Below are positions 44,503 to 55,990 of a stretch of 64,000 nt of DNA, in pieces. Positions within the stretch are counted from its first letter, which is position 1, and each line of letters opens with the position of its first letter. This stretch comes from Zarea fungicola (taxonomy: Eukaryota; Ascomycota; Sordariomycetes; Hypocreales; Cordycipitaceae): assembly GCA_900169235.1 (NCBI GenBank), contig FWCC01000147.1, forward strand, positions 7,762 to 71,761. Reading direction: 5' to 3'. A program made the translations under genes and the position numbers. Below the pieces are notes generated by a model, which searched no databases, was not told the DNA's origin, and saw nothing but the letters and a program-made list of their open reading frames with translations.

Positions 44503-45006
44503 ATGGCCTCTGCAACCACCTGTCCAGAATGTGGAACCCGAATACTGACGCCTTGGGAAACCAGCCAGACTGAGATCTTCCTTGACGCGGTTGAGATACT
44601 ATTCACGCAGTTACAGCAAATTCAAAATCAGCGAGCAAGGGTGTTCGCCATGTACTGCCGCCGCACCATTGGAGAATCAGCGTTGCGCCTCGGCTGGTCG
44701 CATTCTGCAATTAACGAGTACCTAGACAACGAAGGATCGCCGCTACTCTATCGAGACTACCTAAGACCACTGTTCGACGCAGTAATGGACTCAATTCCTC
44801 ATATACGAAGGCATCTAAAAAAGGAAATATTCAACTCAATATGCGCAGAGAGCTTGAAGGATACGATCGAAACTTGTATCTGGAATTTACGTGTACAAAA
44901 TGAGGCTGAGCAGGCCCTGGAGTCACTTCTAAACGGTTTTGACTTTTCGACGCGGAGTCTCATTGCTATTTCCCGTTATCAGAAGGTAGTAGGAACTAGG
45001 CAATAG
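44503..45006 (+). CDS. Hypothetical protein with N-terminal zinc-ribbon-like CPECG, 167 aa (3' end uncertain)
   Basis: The open frame gives 167 residues beginning MASATTCPECGTRIL, followed by a helical domain (ETSQTEIFLDAVEILFTQLQ through IETCIWNLRVQNEAEQALES). No named domain was recognised. The end is doubtful: GTAGTA at 44986, after ISRYQK, could be a donor. Possible continuations are a 45039-45137 segment after TGCTGAG, or a frame from 45151 containing CPVCGRWYELFAAL, which would supply the second CxxC of a zinc ribbon. Further exon-like sequence lies at 45311-45590. The gene is either multi-exon or partly decayed. Confidence 0.45.
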   Translation: MASATTCPECGTRILTPWETSQTEIFLDAVEILFTQLQQIQNQRARVFAMYCRRTIGESALRLGWSHSAINEYLDNEGSPLLYRDYLRPLFDAVMDSIPHIRRHLKKEIFNSICAESLKDTIETCIWNLRVQNEAEQALESLLNGFDFSTRSLIAISRYQKVVGTRQ

Positions 45007-45310
45007 GGCTTATTTTCTCGACCCTTCCTTTGCTGAGGAGCAGACGAGTCGTCCTTTACAATCAGCATACTCATTGCTGGAGACGTTTTTTAGTTGGCGG
45101 TTCGCGTTCGAGGGAATTTTTTTTGTTCGACGGTTTTAATATCACATCAGCATGGTTGTCCTGTTTGTGGGAGATGGTACGAATTGTTTGCAGCTCTCAA
45201 ACCGTGGGGGGACAAAAAGGAGCACGAACAAGTAGTCAAGAAGTCTGAAGGAATTTTGGCGAGGGTTTTGATGAATCATTTCTACACAAGCTGAACACAA
45301 ACGTGGCGGA

Positions 45311-45588
45311 ATGACCCAACTCACCACCGAAATTCTCGATCATGGCTGCGAATTCAACCACGACAAGTTGTGCGATGCATTCTATTCGACCCCAAACCGG
45401 CCCTCCACATCATCAATTCTATCATCTCGTTCCAGACTACCCATTTTCTTCGACCAGGTAATCAGAGAGTTAAGGAATGTTGGGGGCTGCTTTATACAAG
45501 CCAGATCGACACATGCCTTTGGCTTTCTGGAAGTTGACTGAGGAGATTTGCACTGCACGATTAAAACAGTACATCTGGAATCAAGTAC
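45311..45588 (+). other. Exon-like fragments downstream of the zinc-ribbon-like gene
   Basis: A frame from ATG 45311 encodes MTQLTTEILDHGCEFNHDKL and continues to FFDQ. A possible 43-nt intron (GTAATC to ACAAG) leads to a second segment ending in KQYIWNQ before a GTACGC donor-like site. These may be exons of the preceding gene, a separate gene, or remnants; splice signals are mediocre. Confidence 0.25.
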
Positions 45589-45820
45589 GCAGGTGCTCGG
45601 GCTCAGATAATTCGCTTAATTTTTTCTTTAAAGATAAAATCAAATCCCAAATTACAAGCTAGTTATCTCTTCCCTTTTCGGTGTATAAACTAGCAACAGT
45701 GGGATGCCCTTATTCTTTAGATCGGCCAGTAATGGCATACATGCGCCAATTCAGCCAAATATTGCCAAGCAAGGAACAAAAATATATTAAAAAGCCATAG
45801 CCGCTGTCAGTTAAATCGAT

Positions 45821-46315
45821 TTACTCGTTCCAAGCCGAAAGACTTGAAACAAATCGAAAATCATGACCGTCTTTGGGCACCAAAACAGAGTTCGGATGGT
45901 GCGGCCAAAACGGTGTGGTGTGTCTGTCCAATATTCCGCCGCCACCGACTAAGCCGAATAGGTGTGAATACGAGACAAGGCTGATTTTCTTTTTTTTTTT
46001 GCACACCAAAATCCAAACTGGAGAAAAACTCTTTTGCCACACGGGCCTATAATTTGTTTGGGCTTTGCTGTATCCAGACGAAGCAGATTGTTCCTCTTTT
46101 GTGCCGTGGATAGGGTCATATGCTCTAATCCGAATCCACTTGTTACTTGAATCAGAAATTCGCTGGAATTGGGTTCCAGGTGGGCTGTGCGGCTGGGTGC
46201 AATATTGGGAATCAAGACGTTCAGCTACGCTAGCTTCATTAAGCTCCTTCTCTCCATCTTGATCAGGCTCTCGTCCAAGTTTTTGTCCGAAAGGTGTATA
46301 ATCAAGTTTGTTCAT
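45821..46315 (-). CDS. Hypothetical protein, 164 aa, doubtful
   Basis: An open frame on the minus strand with hydrophilic N-terminal half. A stretch inside, GTGTGC to GGCTTAG (about 55 nt with an A11 run), could be an intron, which would change the last 55 residues. Composition is not clearly coding and no motif is recognised. It is kept only because it is the longest frame in a 1.1-kb gap. Confidence 0.25.
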   Translation of the reverse strand: MNKLDYTPFGQKLGREPDQDGEKELNEASVAERLDSQYCTQPHSPPGTQFQRISDSSNKWIRIRAYDPIHGTKEEQSASSGYSKAQTNYRPVWQKSFSPVWILVCKKKKKISLVSYSHLFGLVGGGGILDRHTTPFWPHHPNSVLVPKDGHDFRFVSSLSAWNE

Positions 46316-46802
46316 TCACTAGGCAAGACTTGGTTTGAATTGTGACAGCCTGAATGCCCAAAACCAAGCCCTTACTTGCTTGCTAGTCACGCACGCATCA
46401 CGATCGATGTATTACATGTAAATGGTACCAGTTAGATCGAGATATGTTCATTCATCTGTAGTGAAGCGCAGTCGTAACTCATGGCCCGGCTGCCAATTGC
46501 CTTGCTCCTTGACCGGGTAAGCTCCTCCGCCATTGCTGCGGTAGCCAACTCTCGATCCAGGCTAGTCCGTCCGTCCAACACAGTATTATCAATGTGATGC
46601 TTGTGGGAGGGCTGCGCTCCGAGCCAGCTGAAGCTCTTGGACGTACGGCCACACCATGCCAGCCTTAGCCTTTGCCTTCTAAGTAAGTCGGGCCTGGATC
46701 CACGGTCTGCTGTCTGGTGTGGCATTCAGCCGGAAGCGAAAACTGATGCATAAGATGGATGCATCTGGTATGTATGGGTATCTATTGTACTGGATCGATC
46801 CT
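46316..46802. other. Intergenic
   Basis: About 490 bp upstream of the doubtful frame and downstream of NOG2. It presumably contains the NOG2 3' UTR. No gene is seen. Confidence 0.5.
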
Positions 46803-49005
46803 TCATCGCTTGAGACGCTTACTTGAGCGTGTAGCCCTTACCGGAGGTTCGGGCGCAGGTTCCTCTTTTGTCTCCTCTGCTACCTCAGCCTCCTCAAGCT
46901 CCTCGGCAGCGTCGGCCTCATCATCACTACCGTCAGTACCGGTAGTGGCACCGAAAGATGCCTTGCGGGACGGGCCGTCAGTGTCGCTTCCAAAGCCCTC
47001 GAAAGACTCGTCATCTTCAGCGTCACTCGCCTCCTTAGCATTCTCTTCCTGTAGCTGAGCCTCGGCCGCATCATCGAAAGCCTCGGTCTGGGTGCGCTTC
47101 AAGGGCATCTCTCCAAGACGACCCTGACGACCAGCCTTGACTGCACCAGTTTCCTCGAGTACCGGTGGTGGCGTAAACCAGGGGATATTGCCACGCATAA
47201 AGTCATTAAGCATCATCTTGGCGACACCATCGAGATCAGGCTCGCCTCCCTTAAGAAGGCGACCACCCTTTCTAGCCAAAAGCTCGAGCAGCTCAACAGC
47301 GTTTGTCCAGTTGGTGAGGTCGTACGTCTTTTCCATGTGGCGGCGCTTGACTTTCTTCAGGAGGGCTGGGATATATTGTTCGGGGTTGTCAACCTTCTCA
47401 ACACGGACTACACCACGGAGAACAAGATCGGTGGGTGTGTCAGAGGTGGTAGGTGGCACAACACCAGGGCAGTCAATGAGGTAAATGCGCTTCATCAAAG
47501 TAACGTATTGCCAGACCTTGGTCTCACCCGGAATAGGGGCAACGGTGCAGACCTTCTTCTTCAACAAAGTGTTGATGATGGAGGACTTGCCTGTGTTGGG
47601 ACCACCAATGAGTCCAACGGAAATCTGCTTTCTGTCCGAGTGCAACACGGAAAACTGACGCAATAGCTGAATAAGGGAACCCTTGCCAAAGGAGTTGTTG
47701 ATGTTGGCGTGGAAGGCTAGTGTGGGATATTCCTTGCCGAGAGCGCGAACCCAAGCAGCCTGTAAAGCATTAGCAATGCGACTCGCAAAAGCTTTACAAA
47801 AACAAGGTGATGAGGGGATAAAATGTTAGAGTCATAACTAAGAAACATCCTGTAAAACTTGGTCCTCTAAACGGGCCCAGGATGCTTCAACTCAAACGAC
47901 CCAGAACCTTCTCACGGCAGTAACCAAAACGGCACCAACCAGCCGAAACAGCAAAACGCTGCCCGACGATCGAGCATGGTGATTGATCTCCCAATATTGT
48001 AACAGACACCTCCGTAAGAAAAAATCGAGAAGGAATCCTGACATGAATGATTGGGGGCCTTGCAGCCAGAAAACGGATAATGAAAGCAACAAAGGAAAAT
48101 AAAAAAACACTTACACAAACACCAGTAGGAACCAAGTCACACTTGTTAAGCACAAAAACGAGATGCTTGTGAGGGGCCTCTTCCTTCAGGTACTTCTCGA
48201 CACTGCGACATCTTGTGCCAATAGGATCTCTGGCGTCGAGGACGTGGAGAATGACATCAGAAGAGTCAATGACCTTGTACAGTTCGTTCCAGATACGTTT
48301 GGATTGACCCTTGTCAAAGACGGGCTCGATGGCCATGGCAAAGGAGCCATCGTCTGCGGCTTCGGCGGAGTTGCCACTGAGCAGCTGGGCCTTCTCGAGG
48401 CGCTCCTCGTAGGTATCCATGCTCTTCTCAGTGCCGTCCGCAAGATCATCGAGGTTTGCAACGTCCAGTTTGACTCTCTTTCTCTGGGCCTTGGGGCCAA
48501 AGACGTCGGAAAAGGGCGCCGTCTCGAGCGTCATCTTGGCTTTGTGCTGCTTGATGCCGTTGGTGGTGTCCTTGTTGTCATGGATGAGGGACATGGGTAG
48601 CTTGTTGGACTTGAGTAGGACCTGGTAGGGATCCTTTGACTTTTCTTCCATGGCCTCGCGGAATGCCGTCAGGGTATCCTGGGACACGACGCGCGTGTTG
48701 GTAAACCACTTGCGGTTTGGCTCGATAACGGCGGTGGGAATGTCGCGGGACTGCCACGTCGCAGCCTTTGTGATTTGACCATCTGCATTGCGCTGGGCCT
48801 TGCCCTCCTTGTACATATTCAGGTGTTTGACCCTCTTCGCATCGCTGTCAACATAGTTAGCCTTTCATGCCATTGGGAGCTTTTGCCGAGAGGAGGAAGC
48901 GGCTTACCGATAGAAGTTTTCACCCTTTGTGCGGACGTTGGCCATGCCATCGCCAGTCTTACCCTGGCGAACACGCCGGGTAGCCTCTTTCTTGCCGGTA
49001 CCCAT
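46803..49005 (-). CDS. nog2: Nucleolar GTP-binding protein 2, 60S assembly GTPase, 594 aa
   Basis: Three exons on the minus strand: 48908-49005, 48115-48844 and 46803-47759 (594 residues). The first intron is 63 nt and the second is 355 nt. The N-terminus ([20 protein letters not shown]) and [19 protein letters not shown] are diagnostic of the Nog2/NGP1 family. The GTPase domain is circularly permuted, as in YlqF/YawG proteins: [12 protein letters not shown] and NKCDLVP (G4, N266) precede [12 protein letters not shown] (G1, about 328) and IDCPGVV (G3). The C-terminus is acidic with a basic end (SSKRLKR). Nog2 binds pre-60S particles in the nucleus and its GTP state licenses nuclear export. 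It is divergently transcribed from the mitoribosomal gene at 49351, 345 bp apart. Confidence 0.96.
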
Positions 49006-49350
49006 TTTGAGAGAGCTGACCGGATAATTGAAAGGTTAAAAGGTTTATGAAAGAAAGCGTGAGAGGAAGAGAAAAGGCAGTAGGATTCCGCCAGTCCAGA
49101 ACTTTTTTTCTTCCCCCAATATTAGACCCCACTTTCTCTTCTTTTTTCTGCAGGCGGTGGGTGGGTGGCTGGTATTTTTCTGGGCGTACCAGGGGTCCCA
49201 CGGGTCCACGGGCTGGCTGGCGGCCGCATAGTTTATCCGCCGCCAGCTGCTGGCTAGACTCTGGGGCCAATTTTCCAAGCCAAAAAGTTGTATCAATGAG
49301 CTCGCTGTCTCCTTGGTTTAACAAATCCCGAATCAATTCCACATCACAAC
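49006..49350. promoter_or_regulatory. Bidirectional promoter region nog2 / mS26
   Basis: 345 bp between divergent ATGs of a ribosome-assembly GTPase and a mitoribosomal protein. It holds a pyrimidine-rich tract near 49100-49150. No classic TATA is visible. Confidence 0.5.
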
Positions 49351-50265
49351 ATGTTGCTTCAATCGACATGGTCTTGCATCAGACCATCGGCCGCCCGGCG
49401 GGTGCCCTCAGCAGCTTCGCGCGCCGCGTTTAGCACCACCCCCTCCCGCAGCAATATCCCCCCCGAGTCGCCCTCGTACATCCGCCTCCCCACGGTGCCA
49501 CAGTCGAGCGAGACCAAGCCCCAGCGTGTGCGCGGCACGCTGCCCGTGCCCCGCGAGGTCTTTGACCGCGCCGACGGTGACCGCAAGGTGCAGGCCGACT
49601 ATATTGAGAAGACGGCGCCCCGGCGGACGCGCGAGCGGGACCTGGCCAGCGAGACGCAGCGGTGGAAGAAGGAGGTGGCCGACAGCCGCCGCCGCAACCT
49701 CCAGGAGGGCCTGCAGGGGCTGTGGGAGCGCCACGAGACAAAGGAGAAGGGCCGGGCCGAGAGGCTGCGGCGGGAGCAGCTCGCGATCCAGCGCGCCAAT
49801 GAGGCCCCTGAGCGGAAAGTCGACCGCGTGACCCGCGGCACCGTCCTCGAGTCCATCGCCGACACGGCCGTGCGGCCAGATCCGGAACGCTTCGAAAAGG
49901 CCGAGCGCAGCCGGGCCAAGGTGCTCGCGCGCGACACGGCCCGCCGCGAGGCACGCCGCGACGCCCTCATGGAGCTCTACATCAACGCCTCCAACTTCAT
50001 CGTCACCGAGGCCGAGCTCAAGGCAGAGGTGGACAAGGTCTTCACGGAAGACTACTTCCGCAAGCAGAGCATAATGACGCATCGCCCTGGCGCCACCGAG
50101 AACGTATGGGGTGTGCATGGCAAGCCCCCTGGTATCGCCACCATGTTTGAGAACCTGACGAGGACATCGACCAACATGGCCACTGCGGATGTATCCGAGT
50201 TTGATCACTCTGTCAAGCGTACCAAGAGAATCGCTGAAGAGTTTACTGGCGGAAAAATGGAGTAA
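49351..50265 (+). CDS. Mitochondrial small ribosomal subunit protein mS26 (Pet123-like), 304 aa
   Basis: A single GC-rich exon. The N-terminus (MLLQSTWSCIRPSAARRVPS) is a presequence of Arg, Ala and Ser with no acidic residues through about residue 35. The body is dominated by long charged helices rich in Arg/Glu. The C-terminal half contains LMELYINASNFIVTEAELKA and VDKVFTEDYF, which I associate with the fungal mS26/Pet123 family of the mitochondrial 37S subunit. Yeast Pet123 is 318 residues, so the length fits. The identification rests on recalled motif similarity and composition. It is paired head-to-head with nog2. Confidence 0.82.
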   Translation: MLLQSTWSCIRPSAARRVPSAASRAAFSTTPSRSNIPPESPSYIRLPTVPQSSETKPQRVRGTLPVPREVFDRADGDRKVQADYIEKTAPRRTRERDLASETQRWKKEVADSRRRNLQEGLQGLWERHETKEKGRAERLRREQLAIQRANEAPERKVDRVTRGTVLESIADTAVRPDPERFEKAERSRAKVLARDTARREARRDALMELYINASNFIVTEAELKAEVDKVFTEDYFRKQSIMTHRPGATENVWGVHGKPPGIATMFENLTRTSTNMATADVSEFDHSVKRTKRIAEEFTGGKME

Positions 50266-50619
50266 TGCAACGCTTCATATACATGGAGGATGGCGGAAGT
50301 ACCTGTACAAGACGGTGCATGCTTCCTAATAGCGCATCGCGTGTAATTTTAGCAAAAATATAACATGTACATTAACAATTCAAAAATCATTTTTTATATC
50401 AGATTCATAGTAAAGATCACACTACGCAATCATTCATTGCCTTGTACTACTACTACACTATATACCGTGTTTTGCGTCAAGTTCAGTACCTCCATGCAAA
50501 GAAACGCCAAGTCCAACGACTATGCAAATAAATCAGAAACAAAAAGGGGCGGAACACGGCTATCGAAATTGGAAACAAGAGTGCGTCTACTCATCGTTGT
50601 GAGCATCGCAGGGTGTAGT
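50266..50619. other. Intergenic, convergent 3' ends
   Basis: 3' UTR space for the mS26 and ABC-transporter genes. It is AT-rich (50345-50470). A 153-codon plus frame at 50365-50826 mostly overlaps the transporter antisense and is disregarded. Confidence 0.5.
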
Positions 50620-53600
50620 CTATCTGCGTTCAACAAGAAGGATATGCATGGCGCCGTACGCAAGGACAATAAAAGTAGCTGCAAAAATGCCCAAGTTACG
50701 AATGTCATACCAGAGAGCACCGTTTTGGAAGCCAAACGTGCTGAGAATGGTGGCACCGGGAACCTTGATGGGAATGCCAACTTTTTCATCCACCAGAGTC
50801 AGCTGCAGCACCTCATTGACAATTAATGCTTCAAAGCCGTAGTGGAAGATGGATATGCTCTGCAACCAAGCAGCACTGGCAGGAATCTTTTCGCGGTTGA
50901 GCAAGAAACCGGCAAACAAAAGACTAAAGAGCATGACCAAGCTGCCGATAAGGTTGGCAACACCACCATCCTTGAAGACGATGCCAATGAAGAGGCAGAT
51001 GGCGGCGGCCGCGAGATTAAAGAGAACCAGCACAATGATGAACTTGATGAAATGGGGGAAGTCGGGGACAAGACCAGTCATAGGATATAGAATGGAGCCC
51101 ATCAGGATCGGAGGGATGATTCGAAGCGGCACAATGTCAAAGAGCACCTTGGCTGCAAAGTAAGTTGCTGGCGAGTAGTACCCATTCGCTCGTTCGCGCA
51201 CAAAGAGAAGTCGTTCATTCGCAAAGACCGTAAGACTAGTAAGTGTGCTGAAGCCGTACAGGGCGAGGAGAAAGAAGAAGAGACCAAGGCGATTCTGGAA
51301 ACCGGGGATATCGTCAGTGAGGCCGTAAAAGAGATACCCAGCAAAGACGGCAAGAACGATGGCGATGGCATAGTGGGTCAGCATCAACATGGGATTTCTG
51401 TACAGATTCGTAAATGTGCGCTGCGAGAGAATAATGAACTGGCGAGGGTAGCTGATGCGGTGGTACCCCTTGCCAACGGCACTGATGTTGATGTTTGGGC
51501 CCTCTACTGAATATCCATTTGCGTTCGACCCATTGGCACCTTGTGCAGCGGTGATTGACTGTTCAATTTCTTCTCGGGTGCTCGCCGCAATCTGGGATTC
51601 GGCAAAGGACCTGGAGAGAAGATCAAGATCAGTTCCAGACAGAGCATCTGGCGGCAAGTCGTGCGGATCTTCGGCAAGCCGGCCTAGAGAATCGCCAGGG
51701 TGGGACTGAAGCTTGTACGCCCCAATCTCCTCACCGCCGGCATCTGAAGACGCTGCAGTGTCCGCTGTCGCGGTACGTCTCCGAGTGAACAATTCTCGTT
51801 CCTGGCGTGCGCGGATGGAGTCGGAACGTTTGGCTCTGGGTCGAGAAGTCGAGCCCTCGGTAGTCTCTTCACCAATGCTACCACCAGATATGCTTGCGAT
51901 GGACTTGACAGCTCTGGTACTGCTTGGGCCGAGGCTTGCAGAGTCTGCGCCGACAGCACCATCGTCAATAGACTGCGAGCGGCCGGCATGCATTGTGAGA
52001 TCGACAAGATAGTCCGCAATGTTGAAGCCAGGGGGGCATTCATAACCAATACTGTCAAAGTAGGATTGACAGTCATGGAATCTTCCAGAGTATACGGTTT
52101 TGCCCTTAGCAAGAAGAACAAGGCGATCAAATAGGGCGACGATGTTGGATCTCGGCTGGTGGATAGTGAAGATGACGGTGCGCTTGTAGTTCTTGGCCAG
52201 TGTGACGAGGCACTCGATGACGTTGTAGGCGTTGAAGGCATCCAAACCGCTGGTTGGCTCGTCAAGGAAGAGAATGGACGGGCTGGTGACTAGCTCACAG
52301 GCAATTCCAACACGTCGTTTTTCACCGCCAGAGATACCGCGGCCATTTCCTTCTTCCGATCCAATCAGCGAGTCGTGAATGTGATGAATGCCAAGTTCCT
52401 TTTCAACCTCAACGACACGCTGCTCCTTATTGGCACGGCTCATGTCTCGGGGCAATCTCAAGAGAGCACTGTTGAGGATAGTTTCGTGGACGGTCAGGGT
52501 CGGCAGCATGGTGTCTTCTTGATCGACAAAGCCGATGACATTCCGGTAGTCATTGTCCGAGACTACCTCACCGTTGACATAGAAATTGCCAGATACCTGG
52601 CCACGCTTGTTCTTTCGGGCAAGAATGTCAAGGAAAGTAGTCTTGCCTGCTCCAGACGCACCCATGATGGCTGTTGCCTCACCCGGGTGGCAGATGCCCT
52701 GAATTCCAGATAGAATCTGCTTGCCGTTGAGCGAGTAGGATACGTTCTGAAATTGAAGGGAGGCAGGTCTGTGGTTGGCCATGAGCTTGGTACTCTCGTC
52801 GTCAGAGTCATCAAGATGAATAGCACCATATTGGAGTCGGCGACGAGCCAGGTACCAGGTGCCAACGATGACGGCGGCGACAAACAGCGCACAGACAGCA
52901 ATAATACTAGCAATAAGAGGAGTATTAATCTGCTTGACAGGGCGTCTGTATCCGGGGACTTCAGTCTCATGCATGCATTCGCCCGAGCCACAAGTTAGCA
53001 AAATGCTAGAGTCACCGAGCAGGTCCGTCATTAACTGGTCCATCTGGGGTTCCTTGAACGCGCAGTTGTGGAAGGTACCATTATCGCTGGAGCACTCAAA
53101 CGAGGCAGGGCCCTTGATGGCTTCATCCAGGAAGTCGGTCAAGTCCATAGACCCATCCTTGCCACACATCATGCGGTCAGGGATACATTTACACTCAATC
53201 TTGTTGCAAGAGTAAGAGGTGCCATTGGCCGAATTACCAAATGAGGCGCTGGAGTCGCATTCCTCGAGGTGGCAGTAGAACGATTCCACGGCGTCCACCC
53301 AGACTGGCAACATGTTAGCAGACGCAGTTGAAAGAAATTGTGAGGTGTCATGGACATACACTGAAAGTCACACTCGGCAGACTCCTTGTCGCAATTAAAG
53401 GTGACTTCGGGCTTCTGGTCGCCAAGGAGATTGATAATCATTTTGTTGACCACATTGCACATTTGGTGGTTGGTGCGAACAAGCTCACCACTTCGGGAGC
53501 AGACACCGCCAGTCTCGTCGGGCATAAAAGCATTGCAGACAGAATCCTGGGTGCAGACGTTGCAGTTGATGCCACCCCATCCTTCGTCGCATTCACAGTT

Positions 53601-54062
53601 GTCGCCAGATCGCATCGGTCGATCGCGTCCCCGCGCAAGTGAACCACAGACTAGTTGCTGGAGTATTAATATGATGGAAACATGGTGAGGAGGGTGGACC
53701 GGCAAATGGGACTTACGAGGCTTGAGGCAGTTATCGCCACCAAAACCAGCGGGGCAATCGCAGATGCCATTGTCCTTATTGCAACCAGCATATTGAGCAC
53801 ATTTATGGACGGGCAGAAGGCAGTTGAAGCTAAGAATAGAGAACCATGTGGTCAGTATAAATCAATTGATTTGTGCATCTAGCAACATGAATTCGTGTGT
53901 ATCGTACCAGGGCGGGCAGCCGTCTGGACGGTCAGTGTCGCCCATGAGCGCCAGCTGAGCCCTCAACATATCGGCGGACGGGTAGGAGGCATTTTGAAGG
54001 GCCGCCGCAAGGGCAGGCAAAGCAGCGACAACCCCAAACAGCATTCTCCTAAGAGATGGCAT
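50620..54062 (-). CDS. ABCG-type ABC transporter with EGF-like N-terminus (ADP1-like), 1080 aa
   Basis: Four exons on the minus strand: 53908-54062, 53717-53829, 53360-53650 and 50620-53303 (1080 residues). Introns are 78, 66 and 56 nt. A signal peptide ([15 protein letters not shown]) leads into a Cys-rich lumenal region with two EGF-like units ([19 protein letters not shown] and [17 protein letters not shown]). A membrane helix ([20 protein letters not shown]) precedes the nucleotide-binding domain at about 380-600: Walker [10 protein letters not shown], signature [10 protein letters not shown] and Walker [14 protein letters not shown] long Ser/Arg/Asp-rich linker follows, then the ABC2 membrane domain with six helices at the C-terminus. 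This architecture is that of yeast Adp1 (1049 residues), a half-size transporter with unknown substrate. All catalytic motifs are intact. Confidence 0.94.
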
Positions 54063-54874
54063 TGCGCTGGGAGGAGGCGCTTGGGATGATGATTGTCGTC
54101 GAGATGGCAGTCGTTCGTTTGATGATGCAGATGCAAAGTGTTGGCGTGGCTGGATGCGGTGCAATTGTTGGAGAGGGCAGCCGCCCACTACGGTTAGGCT
54201 AGCCGGCGGTCACTGAACGAGGCCGGGCTGACTGACGGCTTTCGGTTGGTGACGCAGGGCGACCGACCCCATATTTTTAGAGGTTACGGCAGGCAGCTGC
54301 AGCGGTCACAGGAACCACTCGGGCACAGTCTACAGATAGCGGCGCCCCACTCAGTGGGCAGCGGGGTGCGTTATGTACTTGGCCTCCCAGGCACCACCTG
54401 CCGAACCTGGGGGGCAAGTTAGTGCATGACTGTTATGGCACGATTTCAGCTGGACCGTCCACTACTCTGTTCTGGAACACGTGGAGTACTTGACACATTG
54501 TAACAGGGTGCATTGGCTTGAGAGGTTGATATATTCTCGAGCACCGAACTGTGTGTATGTATATGGGTATATGCCGTACCACCCTCTACTCCATAAGTGA
54601 TGCTTCATCACTGCATTAGTTACTCGCAACAGCACACCAACTATGCTAAATAAGCTGTTACTTTAAAACACCATAATAGTATTCAGTCCTACATTGATGT
54701 ATTTGACATTTTAGTAAGTATACTGTCCTATATTTAATAATCATAATACTCATAATAATTTAATATCCTACTTATCCTATAGCCAGCCTGGCACGGCCAT
54801 GCAGGGTAAACGGTCTAGCAGCCCTACCTTGCTTGGGCATCATCAATTCTTTTTGCTCAATATTGCTTCCTGAT
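54063..54874. other. Intergenic
   Basis: Promoter of the ABC transporter (left) and 3' region of the maleylacetate reductase (right). 54640-54780 is very AT-rich with TAATA words. No gene is seen. Confidence 0.5.
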
Positions 54875-55990
54875 TCACCTTTTAGATGTAGTTGCAGATA
54901 CTGATTCTCCAGCCCAGGCGCTTCGAATAAGCTCTCGAATACATTCTCGTTCCAAGGCTCGTGGATTCGGGTATTCAGCGCGCAAGGCAATTTCAGTCGC
55001 TTTATCAACATCACTCTCATTCATGCCCAAGTCCTTTAACCCCCGTCGCAGCTGCAGTTTGTCTACGAGTAGCTCAAGACCATACAGTGCATCTCCATTG
55101 CTCCCAGGAAAGACAGTAGCCAACTTGGCCATCTGCTCAGGAATAGCAGGTGCATTGTAGGATAGCGCATGAGGGAGTATAATTGTGTGTGTTTCTGCAT
55201 GAGGAAGGGAAAAGGATCCGCCAAGAACGTGGCAAAGTTTGTGATGTAAGCCCATTGATGTGCTCCCCAAAACAGTACCACAAAGCCAAGCACCATATAG
55301 GGCCTGGACTCTTGCAGATTTGGACCCTGGGTCTTGAGAAATTTGAGGCAACGCCTCCGCCAGTGACTTTATGCCTTCAAGCGCAATCATTGACGTGATC
55401 GGGTTAGCGTTCAGGGCGTAGAGCGCCTCTACCGCGTGAGCAATTGCATTAATTCCAGAGGTACCACAGATTGCCGGCGGCAGCGTCATTGTAAAATCCG
55501 CATCATAAATCACAACTGCAGGCAGAATCTTTGGATCTGATCGTGTGGTTTTAATGCCATCCTGTGTTTCGCCTAGGATAGGTGTCATTTCTGAACCTGA
55601 ATACGTCGTAGGGACGCTAATATGTGGAACTCCCGTGCGGATGGAGACGGCCTTGCCAAGTCCAATTACCGAGCCGCCGCCAATGGAAACCACACAATCA
55701 GCCTCTAATGATTTGAGCAAAGCAACTGCTTCCTCAGTTACGGCGATTGGCGTGTGAGGCTTTGCGTGAGGGAAACCGCCGGCTGTTGTGATGGAAGCGG
55801 CCTGTAAGAGATCAAAAAGCTGAGTTGAATAGTTACTCTTTCCAGGTGTTGAGAGGATGAGTGGTCGAGAGACTTTGAGACGCTCGATCTCGGCTGGAAG
55901 CTTGCAGACACTTCCGGGGCCAAAGATGACTCTATTTGAAAGACTGTTGTATTCAAAGTCCTTCATCTTGACCAAAAGCTTTGCTGACAA
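54875..55990 (-). CDS. Maleylacetate reductase (iron-ADH family), 371 aa
   Basis: A single exon. The family is the group III iron-containing dehydrogenases: the nucleotide-binding part has VVSIGGGSVIGLGKAVS and ISVPTTYSGSEMTPI, and the C-terminal domain has GLHHKLCHVLGG and LPHAETHTIILPHALSYNAP. The metal-site histidines are changed or reduced, as is usual in maleylacetate reductases, which work without metal. These enzymes reduce maleylacetate to 3-oxoadipate with NAD(P)H at the end of hydroxyquinol and resorcinol breakdown. No hydroxyquinol dioxygenase or phenol monooxygenase is next to it. The annotated start is at 55990; an alternative in-frame ATG eight codons in (MKDFEYNSL) fits the usual family start better. 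Confidence 0.9.
   Translation of the reverse strand: MSAKLLVKMKDFEYNSLSNRVIFGPGSVCKLPAEIERLKVSRPLILSTPGKSNYSTQLFDLLQAASITTAGGFPHAKPHTPIAVTEEAVALLKSLEADCVVSIGGGSVIGLGKAVSIRTGVPHISVPTTYSGSEMTPILGETQDGIKTTRSDPKILPAVVIYDADFTMTLPPAICGTSGINAIAHAVEALYALNANPITSMIALEGIKSLAEALPQISQDPGSKSARVQALYGAWLCGTVLGSTSMGLHHKLCHVLGGSFSLPHAETHTIILPHALSYNAPAIPEQMAKLATVFPGSNGDALYGLELLVDKLQLRRGLKDLGMNESDVDKATEIALRAEYPNPRALERECIRELIRSAWAGESVSATTSKR

Noticed and set aside
47805..47816. C-box-like GGTGATGAGG in the nog2 intron
   Set aside because: It lies on the strand antisense to the gene and no matching D box was found.
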